This document shows, piece after piece, positions 1 to 6,976 of a stretch of 6,976 bases of DNA (positions within the stretch are counted from its first letter, which is position 1; every line of letters starts with the position of its first letter). Position numbers and translations under genes: made by a program. Under the pieces are notes generated by a model that worked only from the letters and a program-made list of their open reading frames with translations, had not been told where the DNA came from and did not search any database. The DNA is taken from the NCBI GenBank assembly GCA_021779795.1, contig JAJXZZ010000173.1, positions 1-6,976 on the forward strand, in the 5' to 3' direction. Origin of the DNA: Acidobacteriota bacterium. Its GTDB lineage: Bacteria > Acidobacteriota > Vicinamibacteria > Vicinamibacterales > Fen-181.

Positions 1-106
1 CCGTGCCGCCGTCTTCGGCCGCCCCCGCGTCCCGCCCTCCCCCGCCCGACACCGAGTCCGTTCCGCCAAGACCCGCGCGCGCCCCGGCCGCCCGCCCGAC
101 GTGTGC

Positions 107-112
107 TATGAT
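107..112 (+). promoter_or_regulatory. Extended -10 promoter element for kdsB
   Basis: TATGAT matches the sigma-70 -10 consensus at five of six positions and is preceded by TG plus one base (104-106), the extended -10 arrangement. It is an AT-rich island in very C-rich sequence. No good -35 hexamer is visible 16-18 bases upstream, which extended -10 promoters can tolerate. Transcription would start at about 118-119, on the GTG start codon of kdsB, implying a leaderless or nearly leaderless mRNA. The call rests on pattern only. Confidence 0.5.
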
Positions 113-117
113 TCGAC

Positions 118-909
118 GTGCACCCTGATTCGACCCCCAGGGACCTCGGCCCGCTCGCGCACGCACGCCGCGTCGCCATCATCCCCGCCCGCTACCAGTC
201 GTCCCGCCTTCCCGGCAAGGTGCTCGCCGAGATCGCCGGGCGCCCGATGATCGAGCACGTCTACCGGCGTGCCGCCGCGTCTCCGGCGGTTGACGCCGTG
301 GTCGTCGCCACCGACGACGAGCGCGTGCGGCGCGCGGTCGAGGCGTTCGGCGGCCGGGCCGTGATGACGCGGGCCGACCATGCGAGCGGCAGCGACCGGG
401 CGGCCGAGGTGGCCGCCTCGCTGTCGTGCGACCTGGTCATCAACGTGCAGGGGGACGAGCCGCTGCTCTCGAGCGAGACGATCGCCGAGGCCGTGGCCCC
501 GCTCGAGGCCGACCCGTCGATCCCGATGGGCACGCTCTGCCGGCGCCTCGATCGGGCCGACGAGTTCGCGAGCCCGCACGTCGTCAAGGTCGTCACCGAC
601 GCTCGGGGGTTCGCGCTCTACTTCTCGCGGGCGCCCATCCCGTACGCGCGCGGCGCGGCGGGCGGGTTCGACGCGCGGCGGGCGTTCAAGCACATCGGCC
701 TCTATGTCTACCGGCGCGCGTTCCTCCTGGAACTGGCGCGCCTGCCCCAGACGCCGCTCGAGCAGGCCGAGTCGCTCGAGCAGCTCCGCGCGATCGAGCA
801 CGGGTTCCGCGTGCGGGTGGTGGAAACCTCTCACGATTCGATCGGGGTCGACACGCCGTCCGACCTCGACCGGGTCCGGCGCCTGGCGGCGCCGTCGCTT
901 CCGGCCTGA
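118..909 (+). CDS. kdsB: 3-deoxy-manno-octulosonate cytidylyltransferase (CMP-KDO synthetase)
   Basis: Transfers CMP from CTP to KDO, releasing pyrophosphate; CMP-KDO is the donor for the KDO transferase that acts on lipid A precursors. It is a cytoplasmic enzyme. The 263 residues show the whole family signature: IPARYQSSRLPGK (22-34, nucleotide-binding loop), VATDDERV (63-70), DHASGSDR (87-94), QGDEP (111-115, Asp113 a Mg2+ ligand), YFSRAPIP (168-175), HIGLYVYRR (192-200), PLEQAESLEQLR (213-224) and GVDTPSDL (243-250, Asp245 the second metal ligand). GTG 118 is the only usable start: an in-frame TGA lies at 109-111 and the next in-frame GTG is beyond the IPARY loop. The protein has about 15 extra N-terminal residues compared with typical KdsB, which begins just before the loop. 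No Shine-Dalgarno sequence precedes it. pyrG, which makes its CTP substrate, begins 6 bases after its stop. Confidence 0.96.
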   Translation: MHPDSTPRDLGPLAHARRVAIIPARYQSSRLPGKVLAEIAGRPMIEHVYRRAAASPAVDAVVVATDDERVRRAVEAFGGRAVMTRADHASGSDRAAEVAASLSCDLVINVQGDEPLLSSETIAEAVAPLEADPSIPMGTLCRRLDRADEFASPHVVKVVTDARGFALYFSRAPIPYARGAAGGFDARRAFKHIGLYVYRRAFLLELARLPQTPLEQAESLEQLRAIEHGFRVRVVETSHDSIGVDTPSDLDRVRRLAAPSLPA

Positions 910-915
910 AGGCAT

Positions 916-2571
<1,656 letters not shown>

Positions 2572-2590
2572 TGGCTCGTGGACGGTGGCC

Positions 2591-2711
<121 letters not shown>

Positions 2712-2724
2712 TCACGCGTGATCG

Positions 2725-2791
2725 ACTGATCACTAGCCACTGATCACTAGCCACTGACCACTAGCCACTGACCGTTCACTAGCCACTGACA
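2725..2791 (-). repeat. Right arm of heptamer array: inverted, alternating units
   Basis: Nine 7-mers read ACTGAYC, ACTAGCC, ACTGAYC, ACTAGCC and so on in strict alternation from 2725; one GTTC insertion at 2774-2777 interrupts them and the last unit, at 2785-2791, is ACTGACA. ACTAGCC is the reverse complement of a circular shift of the left-arm unit, so the array changes orientation here. The alternation gives this arm a 14-bp period, whereas the left arm is nearly homogeneous at 7 bp. The arm ends 29 bases before the TATAAT box of kdsA. Its last unit creates CTGACA (2786-2791), a good -35 look-alike but too far from the -10 to pair with it. Confidence 0.88.
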
Positions 2792-2820
2792 ACCGTCGGT
2801 TCCCCGCTGGCGGCTCCCTG

Positions 2821-2826
2821 TATAAT
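2821..2826 (+). promoter_or_regulatory. -10 promoter element for kdsA-kdsD-kdsC
   Basis: TATAAT is a perfect sigma-70 -10 hexamer, directly preceded by TG (2819-2820). No convincing -35 hexamer lies 16-18 bases upstream. It overlaps the first in-frame ATG (2825-2827) of kdsA. Transcription would begin near 2833-2834, at a GTG codon in the kdsA frame, as seen at kdsB. It would make the downstream three genes independent of any transcript blocked by the repeat array. Confidence 0.6.
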
Positions 2827-3658
2827 GTCCCGCGTGCGTACCGTGGAGATCGGACCCGTGCAGGCCGGAGGCGGGCGCCAGCTCGTCCTCATCGCGGGCC
2901 CCTGCGTCATCGAGAGCGCCGGACACGCTGCCGCGATGGCGGCCGCCCTGCGCGACATCGCCCGCCGCCGCGGCGTGCCGTTCGTCTTCAAGGCCTCGTA
3001 CGACAAGGCCAACCGGACGTCGATCGCCTCGTACCGCGGGCCCGGCCTGGCCGAAGGCCTGAAGATCCTCGGGCGCATCCGCGACGAGGTCGGCGTCCCG
3101 ATCCTCACCGACATCCACGAGCCCGGCCACGCGGCGCCGGCCGCCGAGGTGGCCGACGTGCTCCAGATCCCGGCGTTCCTCTGCCGGCAGACCGACCTGC
3201 TGCTGGCGGCCGCCGCCACGGGCCGCGCCGTCAACATCAAGAAGGGGCAGTTCCTCGCGCCCGAGGACCTCCGGCACGCCATCGCCAAGGTGACCGGCAC
3301 GGGCAACGAGCGCGTGCTCGTCACCGAGCGCGGGACGTCGTTCGGCTACCACGACCTGGTGGTGGACATGCGGGCGTTCCCGGTGATGCGGGCGCTGGGC
3401 TACCCGGTGATCTTCGACGTGACGCACAGCCTGCAGCGGCCGGGCGGGGGCGACGGCGTCACGACCGGCCTGGCCGAGCACATCGAGCCGCTCGCCTCGG
3501 CGGGCGTCGCGGCCGGCGTGGACGGCGTCTTCCTCGAGGTGCACGACGACCCGCCGCGGGCCCGCAGCGACGCGCAGAACGCGCTCCGGCTCGACCGGCT
3601 CGACGCCCTGCTGGACCGGCTCGCCCGCCTCGATGCCGTCGTGAAGGCGCCGCGGTGA
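2825..3658 (+). CDS. kdsA: 3-deoxy-8-phosphooctulonate synthase (KDO-8-P synthase), metal-dependent type
   Basis: Condenses phosphoenolpyruvate with D-arabinose 5-phosphate to KDO-8-phosphate in the cytoplasm. From ATG 2825 it has 277 residues, normal for this TIM-barrel family. Motifs: IAGPCVIES (23-31), FKASYDKANRTS (55-66), SYRGPGLAEGLKIL (69-82), LTDIHEP (94-100), LQIPAFLCRQTDLL (113-126), NIKKGQFLAP (137-146), TERGTSFGY (167-175), FDVTHS (197-202) and FLEVHDDP (236-243). Cys27 in the GPC motif, with His201, Glu238 and Asp249, matches the metal ligands of Aquifex KdsA; metal-free E. coli-type enzymes have Asn in place of the Cys. The start is uncertain: ATG 2825 overlaps the TATAAT box, so GTG 2834, giving M-RTVEIGPVQ, is more likely if transcription starts there, and GTG 2843 is also possible. 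No Shine-Dalgarno sequence is visible. kdsD starts 18 bases downstream. Confidence 0.95.
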   Translation: MSRVRTVEIGPVQAGGGRQLVLIAGPCVIESAGHAAAMAAALRDIARRRGVPFVFKASYDKANRTSIASYRGPGLAEGLKILGRIRDEVGVPILTDIHEPGHAAPAAEVADVLQIPAFLCRQTDLLLAAAATGRAVNIKKGQFLAPEDLRHAIAKVTGTGNERVLVTERGTSFGYHDLVVDMRAFPVMRALGYPVIFDVTHSLQRPGGGDGVTTGLAEHIEPLASAGVAAGVDGVFLEVHDDPPRARSDAQNALRLDRLDALLDRLARLDAVVKAPR

Positions 3659-3676
3659 CGCGCGGCGCGGACTGAG

Positions 3677-4657
3677 GTGCCTGTGTCCACGACCGACCGG
3701 ACGGCCGAGATCGAGCTGGCGCGCAAGGTGCTCCGCACCGAGGCCGGGGCCATCCTCGGCCTCGTCGGCCGCGTGGACGCCGTGTTCACGGCCGCCGTGG
3801 ACCTCCTGTTCGAGTGCCGGGGGCGCGTCCTGCTCACCGGCATGGGCAAGTCGGGCCTGATCGGGCGGAAGATCGCCGCCACGCTCTCGAGCACCGGCAC
3901 GTCGGCGTTCTTCCTCCACCCGGCCGACGCGATCCACGGCGACGTCGGCGCGCTGCAGCCCGACGACGTCGTGATCGCGCTGTCGTACGGCGGCGAGACC
4001 GACGAGATCCTCCGGTTGCTCGAGACCATCCGCCGCGTCGGCGCGAGGATGGTGGCCCTCACCGGGTTCCCGTCGTCCACGCTCGGCCAGGCCGCCGACG
4101 TCACGCTCGACTGCCGCGTCGACGAGGAGGCCTGCCCGCTGAATCTCGCGCCGACGGCCAGCACGACGGCCGCCCTCGCCCTCGGCGACGCCCTGGCGAT
4201 GGCCCTGCTGGTGCGCAAGGGGTTCCGGCAGGAGGACTTCGCCACGCTGCACCCGGGCGGCAAGATCGGCAAGCGGCTGATGCGCCTCGGGCAGCTGATG
4301 CACGCCGGCGACGAGATGCCCGCCGTCGGCGAGGCGACGGCCGTGCGCGACGTGATCTACGAGATGTCGCGCAAGGGGCTGGGCATGACGTGCGTGCTCG
4401 ACGGCGGCGGCCGGCTCTCCGGCATCATCACCGACGGCGACCTCCGCCGTCACATGGCCGACGCCCGCGTGCTCGACCGGACGGCCGGCGACGTGATGAC
4501 GCGCCGGCCGGTCACGGTGGACCGCGCGATGCTGGCCGCCGAAGCACTGAACCTGATGGAGCGCCGCAAGATCACCTCGCTCGTCGTCGTCGCGCCGGAC
4601 GGCCGGGCCGAGGGCGTGATCCATCTGCACGACCTCTGGCGCACCGAGCTGTTCTGA
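3677..4657 (+). CDS. kdsD: Arabinose-5-phosphate isomerase (KdsD/KpsF family)
   Basis: Interconverts D-ribulose 5-phosphate and D-arabinose 5-phosphate, committing pentose phosphate to KDO synthesis. The 326 residues (E. coli KdsD 328) form an N-terminal SIS sugar-isomerase domain (about 40-175) and two CBS domains (about 205-262 and 270-326). Catalytic residues correspond to the E. coli set: Lys58 (TGMGKSG), His87 (AIHGDVG), Glu110 (GETDE), Glu151 (DEEACPLNLAPT) and His192 (LHPGG). The phosphosugar-binding loop reads SYGGETDE (103-110) where relatives usually have a second serine (S-x-S-G-E). CBS signatures are GIITDGDLRRHM (249-260) and GVIHLHDL (313-320). Start: GTG 3677 gives MPVSTT; GTG 3683, two codons later, is better placed behind GAGG at 3674-3677 and may be the real start. 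Its TGA overlaps the ATG of kdsC by one base. Confidence 0.95.
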   Translation: MPVSTTDRTAEIELARKVLRTEAGAILGLVGRVDAVFTAAVDLLFECRGRVLLTGMGKSGLIGRKIAATLSSTGTSAFFLHPADAIHGDVGALQPDDVVIALSYGGETDEILRLLETIRRVGARMVALTGFPSSTLGQAADVTLDCRVDEEACPLNLAPTASTTAALALGDALAMALLVRKGFRQEDFATLHPGGKIGKRLMRLGQLMHAGDEMPAVGEATAVRDVIYEMSRKGLGMTCVLDGGGRLSGIITDGDLRRHMADARVLDRTAGDVMTRRPVTVDRAMLAAEALNLMERRKITSLVVVAPDGRAEGVIHLHDLWRTELF

Positions 4658-5205
4658 TGCCCTGCGACCCGCTGGAGCTGTCGCGCAAGGCGGCCGGGAT
4701 CCGCCTGCTGCTGTTCGACGTGGACGGCGTGCTGACCGACGGCCGCGTCCTGGTCCATCAAGACGGCACCGAGTCGAAGCAGTTCGGCATCCGCGACGGC
4801 ACGGCGCTCGTCTGGGCGCAGCGCGCGGGGATCCCGGTCGGACTGATCTCGGGCCGGCAGTCGGCGGCCACCTCGGTCCGCGCCGCGCAGCTCGGCATCG
4901 GCATCGTCCGGCAGGCGGCCACCGACAAGCTGCAGCTGCTCGGCGAGGTGCTGCTGGGCCAGCGCCTCGAGCCGGGCCAGGCCGCGTTCATGGGCGACGA
5001 CCTCCTCGACCTTCCCGTGCTCTCGCGCGTCGGCCTCTCGGCCGCGCCGGCCGACGCCGCGCCGGAGGTGATCGCCCGCGTGGACTGGGTCAGCAGCCGC
5101 CCGGGCGGAGGCGGCGCCGCCCGCGAGCTGGTGGAGCTGGTGCTGCGGGCCCAGGGCCGGTGGGACGACCTGGTCCGCGGCTTCCTGCCCGACGACGCGC
5201 CGTAA
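4657..5205 (+). CDS. kdsC: 3-deoxy-D-manno-octulosonate 8-phosphate phosphatase (KdsC, HAD superfamily)
   Basis: Hydrolyses KDO-8-phosphate to KDO and phosphate, the step before CMP activation by KdsB. The 182-residue protein is a small cap-less HAD phosphatase of the tetramer-forming KdsC type. Motif I is FDVDGVLTDG (20-29) with nucleophile Asp21 and acid/base Asp23; motif II is LISGR (63-67); motif III is Lys91 in ATDK; motif IV is MGDDLLDLP (112-120). The C-terminal tail GGGGAARE (150-157) matches the KdsC GG-x-GA-x-RE segment that reaches into the neighbouring active site. The start ATG overlaps the kdsD stop as TGATG, so translation is probably coupled; no separate Shine-Dalgarno sequence is evident. 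It is the last gene of the plus-strand run; the lptC-lptA-lptB genes that often follow kdsC in proteobacteria are absent here. Confidence 0.94.
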   Translation: MPCDPLELSRKAAGIRLLLFDVDGVLTDGRVLVHQDGTESKQFGIRDGTALVWAQRAGIPVGLISGRQSAATSVRAAQLGIGIVRQAATDKLQLLGEVLLGQRLEPGQAAFMGDDLLDLPVLSRVGLSAAPADAAPEVIARVDWVSSRPGGGGAARELVELVLRAQGRWDDLVRGFLPDDAP

Positions 5206-5214
5206 TCGACGCGG

Positions 5215-5243
5215 CTGGCCGGCGGCCTCGCGCTGCCGGCCGG
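5215..5243. terminator. GC-rich hairpin after kdsC, possible terminator
   Basis: Bases 5215-5225 pair with 5233-5243 as an 11-bp stem (two G-T wobbles) around a 7-base loop; the core GGCCGGC/GCCGGCC is exact. It starts 10 bases after the kdsC stop. No T-run follows on either strand, so it is not a textbook intrinsic terminator, though strong stems between convergent genes often act this way in GC-rich genomes. Confidence 0.4.
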
Positions 5244-5252
5244 TACGCGAAA

Positions 5253-5300
5253 CGGGCGGCAGATCCGCCCGGCCCACGAGCCCGGCAGACCTGCCGCCCG
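5253..5300. terminator. Second inverted repeat in the convergent gap
   Basis: CGGGCGGCAG (5253-5262) is exactly reverse-complementary to 5291-5300. A competing local hairpin pairs 5253-5259 with 5265-5271 around a 5-base loop, so two mutually exclusive folds exist. It lies 25 bases beyond the stop of the minus-strand permease and could end that transcript. No T-run is present. Confidence 0.35.
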
Positions 5301-5324
5301 GTCCCGATCACGCCGCCGCGGCGC

Positions 5325-6821
5325 TCAGTTCCCGCCCGCCTCGATCCGCTTCCGCAGTTCGCTGTGGCGGTACCCGTAGCCGAAGTAGATGGCGATGCCG
5401 ATCGCCATCCAGACGATCAGCCGCAGCCAGGTCGCCCCCGGCAGGCTGGCCATCAGCGCCAGCGCCACCACCGCCGACAGGATCGGCACGAACGGCACCC
5501 ACGGGGTGCGGAACGGCGCGTGCACGTCGGGGCGGTTCTTCCGGAGGAAGATGATGCCGAGCGACACGATGACGAACGCCAGCAGCGTGCCGACGCTGAC
5601 CAGTTCGCCCAGGATGTGGATGGGGGTGAACCCGGCCGCCAGCGCCACCGCCACGCCGGTCACGATCGTCGTGATGTGCGGCGTGCGGAAGCGCGGATGG
5701 ATCTTCTTCGCCCAGGCCGGCAGCAGGCCGTCGTGCGCCATCGAGTAGAAGATGCGCGGCTGGCCGAGCATCATGACGACCATCACCGAGCTGAGGCCCG
5801 CAATCGCGCCCAGCTTGACCAGGAACGGCAGCGTCCCGACGAACCAGGCCCACGACGTCCCCTGAGAGGCCTTGTTCGCGGCGTCGATGGCCACCGCCAT
5901 CGGCGCCGGCACGCCCAGCGTCGTGTAGGGCACGAGGCCGACCATCACGCCGGACACGAGCACGTAAAGGACCGTGCAGAGGACCAGCGACCCGAGGATC
6001 CCGATCGGCATGTCGCGCTGCGGGTTCTTCGCCTCCTGGGCCGCCGTGGACACGGCGTCGAACCCGATGTACGCGAAGAAGATGACGCCCGCCCCGCGCG
6101 CGATGCCGCTCCAGCCGAAGTCGCCGAACGCCCCCGTGTTGGGCGGGATGAACGGGTGCAGGTTGGACATCTTGACGAACGCGATGCCCGCCACGATGAC
6201 GAGCAGCACCACGGCGACCTTGACGATGACGATCGCGGAGTTGACGTTGGCCGACTCCTTGATGCCGACGATGAGCAGCGCCGTCACGGCCGCGGCGATG
6301 AGCACCGCCGGCACGTTGAAGAGCGCGGTCACCGTCGAGCCGTCCGCCATCGTGACCACCGTGCCCGGCGCGGCGCTGAAGGCGGCGGGAAACTGGATCC
6401 CGAAGTCGTGCAGGAAGCTCACGACGTAGCCCGACCACCCGACGGCGACCGTGGCCGCCCCGAGCGCGTATTCCAGGATGAGGTCCCACCCGATGATCCA
6501 GGCGAAGAACTCGCCCAGCGTGGCGTAGCCGTAAGTGTAGGCGGAGCCCGCGATCGGCACGCTCGACGCGAACTCGGCGTAGCACAGGCCGGCCAGCCCG
6601 CTGGCCACGCCGGCCAGCACCATCGACAGGACGATGGCGGGTCCCGCGTACTGCGCCGCGGCCTGCCCGGTCAGCACGAAGATCCCGGTGCCGATGATGG
6701 CGCCGATCCCGAGCGTAATGAGGTTGACGGGCCCGAGCACGCGCTTGAGACTGTGTTCGCCAGTCTCGGCGGCCTCCGCCCGCAACGTCTCCATCGACTT
6801 CACGGCAAACAGCGAAGACAT
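5325..6821 (-). CDS. APC-superfamily amino acid permease (cationic amino acid transporter-like)
   Basis: An inner-membrane secondary transporter for amino acids of the APC family. It resembles the bacterial YfnA/YhdG and ApcT group related to animal CATs; the substrate cannot be read from sequence. The protein has 498 residues. After a hydrophilic N-terminus (1-32), TM1 carries GIGAIIGTGIF (38-48), the unwound substrate-binding segment of LeuT-fold carriers. About 12 membrane segments are visible near 33-53, 61-84, 103-138 (long), 169-187, 195-216, 240-260, 275-298, 330-355, 384-401, 405-426, 441-459 and 465-483. The TM6 signature FFAYIGFDAVSTAAQEAKNP is at 248-267. The start at 6821 is chosen because GGAGG (6830-6834 on this strand) sits 8 bases upstream and the next part matches the family; an in-frame ATG at 6917 would overlap the promoter and add 32 Pro/Arg-rich residues. 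It is convergent with the KDO genes, with no evident functional link. Confidence 0.93.
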   Translation of the reverse strand: MSSLFAVKSMETLRAEAAETGEHSLKRVLGPVNLITLGIGAIIGTGIFVLTGQAAAQYAGPAIVLSMVLAGVASGLAGLCYAEFASSVPIAGSAYTYGYATLGEFFAWIIGWDLILEYALGAATVAVGWSGYVVSFLHDFGIQFPAAFSAAPGTVVTMADGSTVTALFNVPAVLIAAAVTALLIVGIKESANVNSAIVIVKVAVVLLVIVAGIAFVKMSNLHPFIPPNTGAFGDFGWSGIARGAGVIFFAYIGFDAVSTAAQEAKNPQRDMPIGILGSLVLCTVLYVLVSGVMVGLVPYTTLGVPAPMAVAIDAANKASQGTSWAWFVGTLPFLVKLGAIAGLSSVMVVMMLGQPRIFYSMAHDGLLPAWAKKIHPRFRTPHITTIVTGVAVALAAGFTPIHILGELVSVGTLLAFVIVSLGIIFLRKNRPDVHAPFRTPWVPFVPILSAVVALALMASLPGATWLRLIVWMAIGIAIYFGYGYRHSELRKRIEAGGN

Positions 6822-6829
6822 CTGCTGGT

Positions 6830-6836
6830 CCTCCAA
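6830..6836 (-). promoter_or_regulatory. Shine-Dalgarno site of the permease
   Basis: Read on the minus strand, TTGGAGG lies 8 bases before ATG 6821. It is the only strong Shine-Dalgarno match at a gene start in this window and fixes the start against the upstream in-frame ATG at 6917. Confidence 0.75.
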
Positions 6837-6860
6837 TTCCACGATCCGGCGACGTGCCGG

Positions 6861-6913
6861 CCCGGCAGGCTGGGAGCGCGGCGCTCTCGGCGCGGCAAAC
6901 CCGGCAGGTTGGG
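6861..6913. repeat. Imperfect 14-bp direct repeats in the permease leader
   Basis: CCCGGCAGGCTGGG (6861-6874) and CCCGGCAGGTTGGG (6900-6913) differ at one base and lie 39 bases apart, between the permease -10 box and its start codon. A 5-bp hairpin (6846-6850 with 6856-6860) and another GC-rich dyad between the copies give the roughly 88-base leader some structure. They could be an operator or RNA element, or chance in GC-rich DNA. Confidence 0.35.
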
Positions 6914-6915
6914 GC

Positions 6916-6921
6916 ATTATA
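6916..6921 (-). promoter_or_regulatory. -10 promoter element for the permease
   Basis: On the minus strand this reads TATAAT, a perfect -10 hexamer. No clear -35 is visible upstream (6939-6944 region). Transcription would start near 6909, leaving a leader of about 88 bases before ATG 6821. As at kdsA, the hexamer runs into an in-frame ATG (6917-6915), which therefore should not be the translation start. Confidence 0.55.
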
Positions 6922-6976
6922 CCTGTGACCGCGCGAATCGCACGCCGCCGAATCTCGCGCGCGGCCGCCCGGCCCG

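Noticed and set aside
3..128. Possible 3' end of an upstream gene, a Pro/Ala-rich frame ending at TGA 126-128
   Set aside because: Only about 41 codons and low complexity, with no family similarity; the other forward frames look equally open. Its last part contains the kdsB promoter, so I do not call it.
2786..2791. CTGACA as the -35 element of the kdsA promoter
   Set aside because: It matches TTGACA at five positions, but 29 bases separate it from TATAAT, against the usual 16-18; it is a by-product of the last repeat unit.
2747..4630. 627-residue minus-strand open frame opposite kdsA and kdsD
   Set aside because: Same shadow composition; it begins in the repeat array and has no family motif.
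5308..6585. 425-residue minus-strand open frame overlapping the permease
   Set aside because: Arg/His/Gly-rich out-of-frame reading of the permease gene, with no motif and no membrane segments.
6822..6917. N-terminal extension of the permease from ATG 6917
   Set aside because: The ATG overlaps the TATAAT box, the 32 extra residues are Pro/Ala/Arg-rich and unlike the family, and a strong Shine-Dalgarno site marks ATG 6821.

Overview
The window (GC-rich, roughly 70% by eye) looks like chromosomal core sequence from a Gram-negative bacterium that makes lipopolysaccharide. Four of the six genes build 3-deoxy-D-manno-octulosonate (KDO), the sugar that joins lipid A to the LPS core, and a fifth supplies the CTP used to activate it. 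Very high GC, GTG starts and an A. aeolicus-like metal-dependent KdsA would suit an acidobacterium of the Vicinamibacteria type or a high-GC proteobacterium. That placement is an inference; no phylogenetic marker is present.

Layout. Bases 1-117 are C-rich with no gene I can support, but carry an extended -10 element just before the first gene. Plus-strand genes follow: kdsB (118-909, CMP-KDO synthetase), pyrG (916-2571, CTP synthase), a 250-bp repeat-filled gap (2572-2824), kdsA (2825-3658, KDO-8-phosphate synthase), kdsD/kpsF (3677-4657, arabinose-5-phosphate isomerase) and kdsC (4657-5205, KDO-8-phosphate phosphatase). A short convergent gap with GC-rich hairpins (5206-5324) separates these from a minus-strand APC-superfamily amino acid permease (5325-6821), whose promoter is near 6916-6921.

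How the genes work together. KdsD turns ribulose-5-P into arabinose-5-P. KdsA condenses this with phosphoenolpyruvate to KDO-8-P, KdsC removes the phosphate, PyrG makes CTP and KdsB joins CTP and KDO as CMP-KDO. The whole route from pentose phosphate to activated sugar is therefore encoded here. It is probably transcribed as two units, kdsB-pyrG and kdsA-kdsD-kdsC, each starting at a TATRAT box placed so close to a GTG codon that the mRNAs may be leaderless.

The unusual part is the pyrG-kdsA gap. It is built almost entirely from 7-bp units (TAGTGGC and variants) that run in one orientation, meet a 10-bp palindrome and continue as reverse-complement units in the other orientation. CTAG, normally scarce in bacterial DNA, occurs 17 times within about 220 bp and nowhere else that I could find in the window. 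The array starts inside the end of pyrG and supplies its stop codon. I see no defence system, prophage, CRISPR array, RNA gene or transposase; this array is the best candidate for something undescribed.
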